From an uncultured Eubacteriales bacterium (GTDB lineage Bacteria > Bacillota > Clostridia > Lachnospirales > Anaerotignaceae): 16,281 nt of DNA. Positions 1-7,938 of this stretch are shown in pieces. Every line of letters begins with the position of its first letter. Position 1 is the stretch's first letter. A model generated the notes under the pieces. The model searched no databases, was not told the DNA's origin, and saw only the letters and a program-made list of their open reading frames with translations. The stretch covers positions 1 to 16,281 of the forward strand of contig URLB01000036.1 of the NCBI GenBank assembly GCA_900548595.1. The letters are read 5' to 3'. Both the position numbers and the translations under genes were made by a program.

Positions 1-679
1 CCATTGTATTTTTCAATATAGCATAGGCAAATTTAGCCTGATTTGATGTCATAGCTCCTATTTTCTCTATATCTTCTGGTAATAAAACAGCCTTTTCCGT
101 AGCGTCTAAACCAAGCATATATATAGAAGCTCCGCATTTAAAAAGTATCTGGGCAGCTTCAGGGTCTACATATATATTAAATTCTGCTGAAGGAGTAACA
201 TTTCCATAAGCAGCCGAACCTCCCATTATTACAATTTTCTTTAATAAAGACGGAAGTTCTTTATACTTTGCTAAAGCTATGGCAACATTTGTCATAGGTC
301 CGACAGCAACAAGAACCAATTCTCCATTGTGTGCCTTAGCTTCTCTATATATTGCGTCCCACGCCTTTTCGCTGTTATCGTTTATATTAGGAGTAGGTAT
401 TTCCGAAGCTATGCCTCCCATACCGTCCTCTCCATGCACATTCTTTCCCGTAATTAATTCACGGAACATAGGAGAATCTGCACCTCTGTATATTGGGATG
501 TCTTTTCCTATAACTCCAACAGTTTTTTTTGCATTGATAAAAGTTTTATCTCCTTCAACATTTCCGCATAAAGTACTAATACCAACGACGTCCAACTGAG
601 GCATATTACATGCCAGCAAAAGAGCTAAAATATCATCAGCGCCCGGGTCGCAGTCAATAAAAACAGGTATTTTACTCAT
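1..679 (-). CDS. Nucleoside hydrolase, inosine/uridine-preferring family (partial, C-terminus outside window)
   Basis: About 226 N-terminal residues are present and the frame runs off the left edge. Nucleoside hydrolases cleave the N-glycosidic bond of ribonucleosides, giving free base and ribose. The family Ca-binding signature D-x-D-P-G-x-D-D is at residues 9-16 (DCDPGADD). NVHGEDGMGG lies near residue 80, and MGG and SAEFNIYVDPEAA near residue 165 match the substrate-pocket region. The His-Asp pair of the C-terminal half would lie outside the window. The start ATG shares one base with the stop of the preceding hydrolase gene (TAATG), and GGGGAGGTG lies about 10 bases upstream, so translation is probably coupled. 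It is a divergent paralogue of its neighbour. Substrate preference cannot be told from sequence alone. Confidence 0.93.
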   Translation of the reverse strand, partial: MSKIPVFIDCDPGADDILALLLACNMPQLDVVGISTLCGNVEGDKTFINAKKTVGVIGKDIPIYRGADSPMFRELITGKNVHGEDGMGGIASEIPTPNINDNSEKAWDAIYREAKAHNGELVLVAVGPMTNVAIALAKYKELPSLLKKIVIMGGSAAYGNVTPSAEFNIYVDPEAAQILFKCGASIYMLGLDATEKAVLLPEDIEKIGAMTSNQAKFAYAILKNTM

Positions 680-1620
680 TATTTTGACACCTCCCCATAG
701 CTTGCACAAGCGTCAATAAGAAGTTTGGCAAAAGCATCTCTATCAAGATTCCATAAAACATGTACGTTAGGTTTATTTCCTGTTACATTCTTTATATCAC
801 CTATCGTTGCGCCTTGACAATATTCGCCTTCTGTTTCTACTTCAACATACATGTCCTTAACTTCAAAAATTTCAGGTTTAATTAAAGCAGCTACCGCCAC
901 CGCATCATGTACCGCAGCGCCTCTGTAGCCTAAAGACTTATGGTACTGGAAAAAGAAATCAAACCATTCAGCTACTGTATTTGCAACAGGATTTCCCAGA
1001 TTTCTTATTATATCAAATTCTTCAGGATATATCTGAGCTTTTTCTGTTACATCAAGACCTGCCATTGTTATAGGCACTCCACCCCTAAAAACTATATCCG
1101 CAGCTTCGGGATCTACTTGGATATTAAATTCAGCTGCCGGTGCCCAGTTTCCATGGTGTATTCCACCGCCCATTATGTATATATGATCTATTTTACTTTT
1201 CAGTTCCGGATGTGCAAGGAACAGTATTGCTATATTTGTTAACGGACCCGTAGGAATAAGAGTTACAGGTTCATCGCTTTCTTGCAGAACTTTAGCTATA
1301 AGGGTTGCTGCATCCATATCAACAACATCAAATGTCGGTTCCGGAAGTTTCGGACCGTCAAGTCCTGACTGACCATGTACATTCGGAGCTACCATAGGTT
1401 CTTTAAGAAGAGGCTTCACTCTTCCTTTTGCTACAGGAGCATTAATTCCTAATAAAGTACATATACGAAGCGTATTATATGTTGTTTTTTCCATTGTCTG
1501 ATTACCACAGACAGATGTAACGGCCTTTATATCAAGCATGGGGCTGGCATTTGCCAGCACCCATGCTATAGCGTCATCATGTCCGGGATCACCATCAAGA
1601 ATTACAGGAATCCTTTTCAT
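679..1620 (-). CDS. Nucleoside hydrolase, inosine/uridine-preferring family
   Basis: This 313-residue protein has the usual family length and should release base and ribose from imported nucleosides in the cytoplasm. Visible motifs are the Ca-site D-x-D-x3-DD at residues 9-16 (DGDPGHDD), NVHGQSGLDG at 80-89, MGGG at 150-153, EFNIQVDPEAA at 164-174, and the catalytic His-Asp pair at 238-239 (AAVHDA). All key residues are therefore kept. I chose the ATG at 1620 because AAGGAGG sits seven bases upstream. A longer frame from a TTG at 1644 would add eight residues upstream of the conserved N-terminus. The upstream permease gene stops 24 bases earlier on the same strand. This is the first of two tandem hydrolases at the end of a nucleoside transporter operon, so imported nucleosides are the likely substrates. 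Confidence 0.95.
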   Translation of the reverse strand: MKRIPVILDGDPGHDDAIAWVLANASPMLDIKAVTSVCGNQTMEKTTYNTLRICTLLGINAPVAKGRVKPLLKEPMVAPNVHGQSGLDGPKLPEPTFDVVDMDAATLIAKVLQESDEPVTLIPTGPLTNIAILFLAHPELKSKIDHIYIMGGGIHHGNWAPAAEFNIQVDPEAADIVFRGGVPITMAGLDVTEKAQIYPEEFDIIRNLGNPVANTVAEWFDFFFQYHKSLGYRGAAVHDAVAVAALIKPEIFEVKDMYVEVETEGEYCQGATIGDIKNVTGNKPNVHVLWNLDRDAFAKLLIDACASYGEVSK

Positions 1621-1644
1621 AATAATCCTCCTTAATAAAATCAA

Positions 1645-2577
1645 TTATGATTTCTTTTTTGCTTTTTTAAGCTGTGTAACTGCATAGATTACAAGACCTA
1701 TGATTGTTACCGCATAGGGTATTGCTGCTACAAGATACGACGAGAAACCGGGTAAACCTTCCATCTTGTTTCCAAGTGCGCTGGCAAAGCCAAATAAGAG
1801 AGACGAAAGCATTGCTCCTACAGGTTCTCCTTGTCCCATTGCCTGTGCTGCAAGCGCTATAAAGCCTCGTCCTGCAACTATTCCCGTATTCCAGCTCTGT
1901 GAATAATACATCGACATGTATGCTCCGCCAATACCTGCAAGAGCTCCGGAAATCATAATAGCAATATACTGAGTTTTTAAAACACTTACTCCTACTGAAT
2001 CGGCAGCGTTTGAATTTTCTCCAACAGCACGAATACGAAGTCCAAGAGCCGTTTTATAAAGCAGTACCCAAACTACTATTACAAGAATAAACGAAAGATA
2101 TGTAAGTATTGAATGTCCTGAAAAAATGTCGCCTATAATCGGTATATTTTCTATTATAGGTATATTGATTTTCGGTGTAAGCATCTGCGGTGTCGTTAAA
2201 TTAGCTGTGTTTCCTCTTAATCCCGTAAAAAGATAGAGAAGGAATATAGTACCGCCAGCTCCAGCTATATTTATGGCCGTACCTGCAAGTATTATATTTG
2301 TTTTAAGTTTTAACGCAAATACGCCTATAATAAGTCCAATGAGTATTCCGACTACCATTGCCGCCAGTACTCCTACAAACCAGTTATTTGTCCAATAAGC
2401 GAATAATACTCCGAATAACGAAGAGAACATCATTGTTCCCTCGAGACCTATATTTGTAACTCCGGCTTTCTCAGCAACAACCGATGCAAGCGCTGCAAAT
2501 AAAATGGGAGATGTTATACGGATAATCGCATAACCAAAGCTGGCTGAAAATATCATGTTCATTAACTGCTCTAACAT
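1645..2577 (-). CDS. ABC transporter permease, BMP/nucleoside type (NupQ/YufQ-like)
   Basis: This 310-residue integral membrane protein belongs to the branched-chain amino acid/ribose-type permease superfamily (BPD_transp_2). It is rich in hydrophobic segments throughout and has the typical NIGLEGTMMFSS motif near residue 42. The basic C-terminal tail ends KKAKKKS. It resembles B. subtilis YufQ (NupQ), the second permease of the guanosine importer, and would pair with the permease encoded just upstream to form the channel. The start ATG overlaps the upstream stop by one base (TAATG), and AAAGGAG lies within the upstream gene, which points to coupled translation. Family membership is firm. The exact substrate is inferred from the operon. 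Confidence 0.93.
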   Translation of the reverse strand: MLEQLMNMIFSASFGYAIIRITSPILFAALASVVAEKAGVTNIGLEGTMMFSSLFGVLFAYWTNNWFVGVLAAMVVGILIGLIIGVFALKLKTNIILAGTAINIAGAGGTIFLLYLFTGLRGNTANLTTPQMLTPKINIPIIENIPIIGDIFSGHSILTYLSFILVIVVWVLLYKTALGLRIRAVGENSNAADSVGVSVLKTQYIAIMISGALAGIGGAYMSMYYSQSWNTGIVAGRGFIALAAQAMGQGEPVGAMLSSLLFGFASALGNKMEGLPGFSSYLVAAIPYAVTIIGLVIYAVTQLKKAKKKS

Positions 2578-3683
2578 TATGCTTTCTCTCCTTTCATTTC
2601 ATTTGCTCTTTGAATAATTTCTTCTCGTGCATCTTTGACTACAAGTTTCTGACGATATCTTGAAAGGAACTGTTCAGCAGCAAAGAAGAGGAATATTACA
2701 GCTTGGATAATATCTATCATTTCGGCAGGAACACCTGCATATATTGCCATAAGCTCACAACCTCTGTTTAGATATGCTATAAACAAAGCCGCAAAAGGAA
2801 CCATTATCGGATTATTTTTTGCAAGTATTGCTACAGTTACTCCTGTCCAGCCGTATCCCGGAAGGTCAAGCCAGCGGAATGATATATCACGTCCAAGAAC
2901 CTCTATAGCTCCACCAGCTCCGGCAAGCACTCCACCGATTACCTGAGAAGCAACTATTATAGCACCGACTTTAATTCCTGAATACTTAGAGAAAGATTCA
3001 TTTATTCCAATCATTCTTATCGCATATCCCCAACGTGTACGGTACATAAATATTGCTATAATAACAGCAGCAATAATAGCTATAAAAAATCCGTATGTAA
3101 GTTCCGTACCCTGTACTACAGTTCCGACTTTTGCAGTAAGCTCAAACGGGAATGTCTGTGTAGAACCTTTGCTTCTGTCTGCAAATACGTTGTTAAGTAG
3201 ATGAAGCACTGTATAAAGTATTACATAGTTCATCATAAGTGAAATAACCATTTCACTCGCTTTAAGTTTTACCTTTGTCAATGCCGGTATAAGCATTACA
3301 AGTCCTCCGACAATTGATGCAACCAAAATAGCTACAAAAGAATGAACTCCGGCAGCCATAGGTACATATATACCTATTAAAGCTCCTATAAATCCACCGA
3401 GCATTGTAACTCCTTCTGCTCCAAGGTTAAACTGATTAGCCGAAAACATAACGCATACAGCAAGGCCTGTAAATATTATCGGCGTTGTTCGTCCGAGTAT
3501 CGTCAATATTGATTTAACGTTTAAAGCACCATTACTTATGATAGGCTTTATAAGCAGACATTGTAAAGCTTCTCCCGGATCATCTGCACATATAAAAATA
3601 AATATAAAAGCGACCGCAATAGCAATCAGAATAGCAACAAGCCCACGGATAATCTCAAAGGCCATCATATGCTTATTCTCCAT
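2577..3683 (-). CDS. ABC transporter permease, BMP/nucleoside type (NupP/YufP-like)
   Basis: This 368-residue membrane protein has an N-terminal hydrophobic helix (about residues 10-32), several further membrane segments, and a charged C-terminal cytoplasmic tail. The motif NLGAEGVTMLGG, typical of this permease family, lies near residue 86. It corresponds to the larger of the two permeases in BMP-type nucleoside importers (B. subtilis YufP/NupP). The ATG at 3683 has AAGGAGGG six bases upstream. The gene overlaps the end of the ATPase gene by 11 bases and the start of the next permease by one base, so the three transport genes form a tightly coupled block. The substrate is inferred from the adjacent hydrolases. 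Confidence 0.93.
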   Translation of the reverse strand: MENKHMMAFEIIRGLVAILIAIAVAFIFIFICADDPGEALQCLLIKPIISNGALNVKSILTILGRTTPIIFTGLAVCVMFSANQFNLGAEGVTMLGGFIGALIGIYVPMAAGVHSFVAILVASIVGGLVMLIPALTKVKLKASEMVISLMMNYVILYTVLHLLNNVFADRSKGSTQTFPFELTAKVGTVVQGTELTYGFFIAIIAAVIIAIFMYRTRWGYAIRMIGINESFSKYSGIKVGAIIVASQVIGGVLAGAGGAIEVLGRDISFRWLDLPGYGWTGVTVAILAKNNPIMVPFAALFIAYLNRGCELMAIYAGVPAEMIDIIQAVIFLFFAAEQFLSRYRQKLVVKDAREEIIQRANEMKGEKA

Positions 3684-5235
3684 GTTGAACCCTCCTTATT
3701 TCTTCTTCAGACTGATGTTTAAGTCCAAGCATATATTCACCCATTATGGTATCATTCAGAACTGACGTATCCTCAAAATACGCTGATATTTTTCCGTTAA
3801 CCATAACAATAAGGCTATCTGACAATTCCATAACTTCGTTAAGGTCGGCCGATACTAAAAGCACCGCAGCACCTTCACGGCTTAGTTCAACAAGTTTCTT
3901 TCTTATAAATTCCGTAGCTCCAACGTCTATGCCTCGCGTTGGCTGATCGGCTATTATAAGTCCAGGATTGCATGAAAATTCTCTGGCTACAACAACTTTC
4001 TGTATATTTCCTCCCGAAAGCATACCAACCTGTTGGTTTCTTGATTTACACAAGACCGCATAGTCCTTTATAAGCTTGTCGCTATCCTCACGAATATTCT
4101 TTTTGTTAAAAAGTATTCCGCTGTTATATCTTTTTTGAGCACACCTATCACTTATAAGGTTTTCCTCAATAGTTCCCGTAGAAGCTATACCAAACGTCAT
4201 ACGATCCTCAGGAATAAGCGAAACTCCCATATCTCTTATTTTTCTTTGAGAAATACCAATTATATTCTCACCGTTTACCGCAGCTGTTCCCGAATCCGGT
4301 ACGTTCAAGTTGAACAGCATGTCTACAAGTTCTCTTTGACCGTTTCCTTCGACTCCGGCGATACCCAAAATTTCACCTTTACGCACGTCAAACGACAAAT
4401 TATCAAGCATTTTTTTATTCCATTCGTTTGTATAATTTAAATTACGCACTTTTAATACTACATCAGTAGGCTCTGCCTTTTCTTTTTCAACTTTAAGGAC
4501 AACATCTCTTCCAACCATCAATCTAGATATTTCCTCTTTTGATATATCTGCCGTATTATAAACTCCCATTGACTTTCCGGCTCTCATTATTGTGAGCCTG
4601 TCAGTAATCTCTTTTATCTCATCAAGTTTATGAGATATAAAAATTACAGTATGTCCTTGGTTTTTCAGATTAATAAGCTCTTTGAACAATTCACTTGTTT
4701 CCTGTGTAGTCAATACAGCCGTAGGCTCGTCCAATATAAGTATTTTGGCGCCTCTTACAAGAGCCTTTAATATTTCAACTTTCTGCTTCATACCTACAGG
4801 AATATCTCTGACCTTAGCGTCAGGATCAACTTCCAGATTATACTTTTTGGAAAATTCTTCTGTAATCTGTACAGCCTTTTTGTAGTCTATGAACCCTTTA
4901 CTTTTCGGTTCCATTCCAAGGACCATGTTTTCCGCAACTGTAAGGCTTGGCACTAACATAAAGTGCTGATGTACCATACCTATACCCTTTGAAATAGCTA
5001 CTGTCGGAGAAGTCAGATTAACTTTTTCACCATTTACTATAATTTCTCCTTCTGTAGGCTGTTCAAGCCCAAACAGCATTTTCATTAATGTAGATTTTCC
5101 GGCTCCGTTTTCTCCCATTAAGGCATGTATTTCACCCTTCTTTACACTGAAATCAACGCCTTGATTGGCCGCAATTCCATTTGGATAAACTTTTGTTATC
5201 CCTTTCATTTGAACAACATATTCGATGTCCGGCAT
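3673..5235 (-). CDS. ABC transporter ATP-binding protein, two fused nucleotide-binding domains (NupO/YufO-like)
   Basis: This 520-residue cytoplasmic ATPase should power the nucleoside importer. NBD1 has Walker A GENGAGKST (41-49), Q-loop Gln90, a degenerate signature VGMKQ (147-151), Walker B ILILDEP with catalytic Glu170, and H-loop His202. NBD2 has a degenerate Walker A (GVEGNGQ, 294-300, no Lys), a canonical signature LSGGN (406-410), Walker B LIIADQP with Gln431 in place of Glu, and Ala463 at the H-loop position. This asymmetry is usual for sugar/BMP-type double ATPases. It implies one competent ATP site, made from the NBD1 Walker motifs and the NBD2 signature. The ATG at 5235 is preceded by GGGGGC, with AGGAGG further upstream. 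The gene overlaps the next permease by 11 bases. A terminator separates it from the binding-protein gene. Confidence 0.95.
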   Translation of the reverse strand: MPDIEYVVQMKGITKVYPNGIAANQGVDFSVKKGEIHALMGENGAGKSTLMKMLFGLEQPTEGEIIVNGEKVNLTSPTVAISKGIGMVHQHFMLVPSLTVAENMVLGMEPKSKGFIDYKKAVQITEEFSKKYNLEVDPDAKVRDIPVGMKQKVEILKALVRGAKILILDEPTAVLTTQETSELFKELINLKNQGHTVIFISHKLDEIKEITDRLTIMRAGKSMGVYNTADISKEEISRLMVGRDVVLKVEKEKAEPTDVVLKVRNLNYTNEWNKKMLDNLSFDVRKGEILGIAGVEGNGQRELVDMLFNLNVPDSGTAAVNGENIIGISQRKIRDMGVSLIPEDRMTFGIASTGTIEENLISDRCAQKRYNSGILFNKKNIREDSDKLIKDYAVLCKSRNQQVGMLSGGNIQKVVVAREFSCNPGLIIADQPTRGIDVGATEFIRKKLVELSREGAAVLLVSADLNEVMELSDSLIVMVNGKISAYFEDTSVLNDTIMGEYMLGLKHQSEEEIRRVQHGE

Positions 5236-5307
5236 AGATAAAGCCCCCTTGCCTCCTGTATATTTTTAACCGTTACTCAAAATATTATAAAATAATGCTT
5301 TATTTAT

Positions 5308-5334
5308 GATACGGTTTTATTAATTATCCGTATC
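5308..5334. repeat. 7-bp inverted repeat in the leader of the ATPase gene
   Basis: GATACGG at 5308-5314 is exactly complementary to CCGTATC at 5328-5334 across a 13-base AT-rich gap. It lies about 75-100 bases upstream of the ATPase start and could be an operator or an mRNA hairpin. There is no U-tract, so it is not a terminator. I do not recognise it as a known riboswitch. Confidence 0.4.
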
Positions 5335-5404
5335 CTCAAATAATCTTTCAGCTTTTGTGAAAAATCATTTCAAGATATGATAAATTATCAATAAATACCT
5401 ATTA

Positions 5405-5433
5405 ATTATACACTATTTTTCGACTTAATAATA
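5405..5433 (-). promoter_or_regulatory. Possible promoter for the ATPase-permease-hydrolase block
   Basis: A perfect -10 hexamer TATAAT reads on the minus strand at 5405-5410, between the terminator and the ATPase start. The bases 17 nt upstream (TATTAT) are a poor -35. It could give a basal transcript independent of read-through from the binding-protein gene. AT-rich DNA yields such matches by chance. Confidence 0.3.
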
Positions 5434-5464
5434 AAATGTATTCCAAAATAATCTCGGATCATTA

Positions 5465-5494
5465 AAAAATTAAGGGGAGCTTTTGCTCCCCTTA
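5465..5494 (-). terminator. Rho-independent terminator after the BMP lipoprotein gene
   Basis: The arms at 5471-5480 and 5485-5494 form a perfect 10-bp stem (core AGGGGAGC/GCTCCCCT) with a four-base loop. On the minus strand it is followed by AATTTTTT. It lies 20 bases past the lipoprotein stop codon and before the ATPase gene, so it should stop much of the transcription there and leave read-through for the downstream genes. Confidence 0.9.
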
Positions 5495-5513
5495 TTGTGT
5501 TTTAATGTATCAA

Positions 5514-6650
5514 TTAGGGCTTAACTGATTCTCTTAACTCTTCAACAGCGCCTGTTTCATCACCGATAGCTGTAGGAACTGTTACAGCACCTGAAGTAAC
5601 ATCTTCACTAGCTTTGTTTACAGCGTCCTGAACAGACTGAGGAACTGTTGTAAAATTCTTATCTGTAACCATGCCAACGCCACCTTCGTTTATACCAAGC
5701 GTTACATGTTCACCCCAATGCTCATTGCCTGCATCGAGTTCATCAAATACCCAGATGAGAGACTGATTAATATTCTTAAGACCTGATGTTAATGTAATAG
5801 CTGCAAGTTCTTCTGAAAGAGTAACTTCCTGGTCTGAGTCAACACCGATAAAATAAGCTTTACCTGTTTCCTGAGCAGCTTCTACAGCACCGTTTCCTGA
5901 GTTTCCTGCAACACCCCAGATAACATCACAGTTGTTGTCGTTGATCATAGATTCTGCAAGCTCTTTTCCCTTAGCAGGATCAATATAGTTACCTACATAT
6001 CTTGTGTCAACCTTTACATCAGGGTTAACAGACTGAGCGCCTAAAATGTAACCATATAAGAAGTCATTTATAACCGGGCTGTCTACTCCGCCTACAAATC
6101 CGATAACATTATCTTCATTAATGTTTGCGAATGATGTATCTTTTGTTAATGAACCTGCAAATACACCTACAAGATAGCCGAGGTCGTTCTGTTTATAGCT
6201 TAAGTTAAGAACGTTTGGAAGCTGATATGTTGTGTCATCGTAAATGATATATTTCTGGTCAGGATATGCTTCAGCTACATTTTTAAGGTAGTCGGGCATC
6301 TGATATGTACCGCAAATAATTATGTCATATTCCCCTGATGCTGAAACTTCCTCAAGATAGCTCTGCCATTTAGCCTGATCTTCTGTTGAGCCACCCATTT
6401 CAATTGTATTGTATTTGATACGTCCGGCATCCTGAAGCTCTTTTAAACCTGCTTCAGCTGAGTCAAAGAATGACTTGTCTCCAAGGTTTCCGTTTACAAG
6501 GTTACAAACATTATAAACCTTTCCTGTTTCTCCTTCGCCTTCTTCTGTTGTTTCAGCCGGTGTTTCTGCGGGTTTCTCTGATGATGAGCAACCTGCTGCC
6601 ATAGCTACAACCATAACAGAAGCAAGGACTACTGAAATAAATTTCTTCAT
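5514..6650 (-). CDS. BMP-family (PnrA/NupN-like) nucleoside-binding lipoprotein of an ABC importer
   Basis: This 378-residue extracellular substrate-binding protein is anchored to the membrane by lipid. Residues 1-20 form a signal peptide with a hydrophobic core, and AAGC is a lipobox with the lipidated Cys at 21. An acidic, low-complexity linker rich in Glu, Pro and Thr follows (about 25-43). The folded domain has BMP-family hallmarks: LSYKQNDLGYLVGVFAG, a segment VIWGVAGNSGNGAVEAAQ, and YFIGVDSDQ. Known members of this family (T. pallidum PnrA, B. subtilis NupN) bind purine nucleosides, which fits the two hydrolases in the operon. The ATG at 6650 has AAAGGGAG upstream. This is the promoter-proximal gene, and the terminator behind it should make it the most abundant component. 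Confidence 0.95.
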   Translation of the reverse strand: MKKFISVVLASVMVVAMAAGCSSSEKPAETPAETTEEGEGETGKVYNVCNLVNGNLGDKSFFDSAEAGLKELQDAGRIKYNTIEMGGSTEDQAKWQSYLEEVSASGEYDIIICGTYQMPDYLKNVAEAYPDQKYIIYDDTTYQLPNVLNLSYKQNDLGYLVGVFAGSLTKDTSFANINEDNVIGFVGGVDSPVINDFLYGYILGAQSVNPDVKVDTRYVGNYIDPAKGKELAESMINDNNCDVIWGVAGNSGNGAVEAAQETGKAYFIGVDSDQEVTLSEELAAITLTSGLKNINQSLIWVFDELDAGNEHWGEHVTLGINEGGVGMVTDKNFTTVPQSVQDAVNKASEDVTSGAVTVPTAIGDETGAVEELRESVKP

Positions 6651-6696
6651 GGCTTTTCTCCCTTTCTCTTTTTAGTAAAAGCTTAAAAATTATCGG

Positions 6697-6732
6697 CATA
6701 GTCGAGCAAAAGTAATTTCAATCTCGACTATG
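6697..6732 (-). promoter_or_regulatory. 5'-end stem-loop in the leader of the nucleoside importer operon
   Basis: CATAGTCGAG at 6697-6706 and CTCGACTATG at 6723-6732 are exact 10-bp reverse complements around a 16-base AT-rich gap. By the promoter just upstream, transcription would start at about 6731, so the hairpin would form the extreme 5' end of the mRNA, about 80 nt before the lipoprotein ATG. In the transcript it is followed by CCGAUAAUUUUUAAG, so weak attenuation is also possible. It could be an mRNA-stabilising hairpin, an operator overlapping the start site, or a protein-binding RNA. It matches no riboswitch I know. Confidence 0.65.
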
Positions 6733-6737
6733 ACTAT

Positions 6738-6766
6738 ATTTTATAGTAAATGCTATAAAATGTCAA
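6738..6766 (-). promoter_or_regulatory. Sigma-A promoter of the nucleoside importer operon
   Basis: On the minus strand TTGACA (6761-6766) and TAAAAT (6738-6743) are separated by exactly 17 bases. The -35 is perfect and the -10 is one mismatch from consensus. The expected transcript start is near 6731, about 80 bases before the lipoprotein start. Confidence 0.8.
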
Positions 6767-6782
6767 TGATTTTAGCCATATA

Positions 6783-7193
6783 TGACAGTAGTGCCCATAT
6801 TTGTATATTTTATTTGTACAAAAAACAGTGCAATTAAGACATTATAACAAAAATGTTGCATATACAGCGCTTATTCTATCTATCCTACTATTACTATTAT
6901 ACAATTCAAATAAATCTTTTCGTTATTTTTAACATATACGAAGTTTATCGTTAATCTATTTTTAATTTATTGAATTTAAGTAAAATAACATGTTTAAGAC
7001 CTATATATTTTGTATAAAATAACTTATGCCTATATATTATTATCCGGGCTTTAACAATTGCGTTTGTAAAATGCCTTTTTATATATTTCCGGGACATAAA
7101 ACCAGCATTTCAGTTTAATATAGTTGTCATACATAAAACTGCATATACAACTGCTTATATAAATCCATAATTTCATTCTAAGTATTATTTTAA
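6783..7193. other. AT-rich non-coding gap between sigE and the nucleoside importer operon
   Basis: About 410 bases carry no plausible gene on either strand. No clear terminator follows sigE and I see no sigG remnant. The only structure I could find is a pair of imperfect 23-base direct repeats at 7026-7048 and 7071-7093, with conserved ends ATGCCT and TCCGGG and a 45-base period. There is also a short direct repeat of TTTGTA near 6800-6820. Everything else is A/T-rich sequence without a recognisable signal. Confidence 0.6.
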
Positions 7194-7925
7194 TTATATA
7201 AATTTGTTCATTTCTTTTTTCAGTCTTGAAATTATTTTCTTCTCAAGTCTTGATATATATGATTGTGATATACCTAGCATATCCGCAACTTCTTTCTGGG
7301 TTTTTTCACACCCGTTACCGTTTATTCCAAATCTCAGATTTATTATTTTTTGCTCTCGTGCAGTTAATTTTGTAAGAGCTTTTTTCAGCAGAGATCTGTC
7401 TACTTCATCTTCTATGTCTTTGTAAATTATATCTGCGTCCGTACCAAGTATATCGGACAATAATAACTCGTTCCCCTCCCAGTCTACATTGAGCGGTTCG
7501 TCAATAGATACCTCACTTCTTGTTTTATTATTTCTTCTAAGGTACATTAATATTTCATTTTCAATACATCTTGAGGCGTATGTGGCAAGCTTTATCTTTT
7601 TTTCAGGTTTAAAAGTATTTATTGATTTTATAAGACCTATAGTGCCTATAGAAATCAAATCTTCAATATTAATACCAGTATTTTCAAACTTCCTTGCTAT
7701 ATATACAACAAGACGCAAATTTCTCTCTATTAGTATCGATTTTGATTGTATATCATTTTCTCCGCCCAGTTCCGATATAACGGCACTCTCCTCTTCCTGT
7801 GTCAGTGGTGGAGGAAACGTATCGCTTCCGCCTATATAATATATGGTCTCTTTTCTGTATCCGATTTTAAACTTATGTACAAAATAATCTTTTATCCGAA
7901 AAAAAACAAACTTAATATTGATCAT
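7194..7925 (-). CDS. sigE: RNA polymerase sporulation sigma factor SigE (pro-sigma-E)
   Basis: This 243-residue sigma-70 family protein directs early mother-cell transcription during sporulation. Residues 1-27 form a hydrophobic/basic pro-sequence, followed by ETIYYIGGS, the junction that SpoIIGA processes in B. subtilis. Region 2 includes LVVYIARKFENTGINIEDLIS and ATYASRCIENEILM (-10 recognition). Region 4 ends in the helix-turn-helix TQKEVADMLGISQSYISRLEKK, which reads the -35. Sequence similarity to B. subtilis SigE is high across the whole length. The ATG at 7925 is chosen because AAAGGGAG lies seven bases upstream; a longer frame would overlap spoIIGA. It starts 13 bases after the spoIIGA stop, so the sigma factor and its activating protease are co-transcribed. 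No sigG follows. Confidence 0.97.
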   Translation of the reverse strand: MINIKFVFFRIKDYFVHKFKIGYRKETIYYIGGSDTFPPPLTQEEESAVISELGGENDIQSKSILIERNLRLVVYIARKFENTGINIEDLISIGTIGLIKSINTFKPEKKIKLATYASRCIENEILMYLRRNNKTRSEVSIDEPLNVDWEGNELLLSDILGTDADIIYKDIEDEVDRSLLKKALTKLTAREQKIINLRFGINGNGCEKTQKEVADMLGISQSYISRLEKKIISRLKKEMNKFI

Positions 7926-7938
7926 ATATGCACTCCCT

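Noticed and set aside
940..1242. Plus-strand open frame of 100 codons
   Set aside because: It lies antisense within the nucleoside hydrolase gene, has no ribosome binding site and no recognisable motif.
3673..5235. Missing Walker A lysine and catalytic Glu in the second ATPase domain, as a sign of gene decay
   Set aside because: This asymmetry is normal in BMP/sugar-type double-domain ATPases, and the rest of the protein is intact.
6651..7193. Purine-type or other known riboswitch upstream of the nucleoside importer
   Set aside because: I looked on both strands for the conserved purine riboswitch core and other familiar cores and found none. Only the promoter-proximal hairpin and direct repeats are present.
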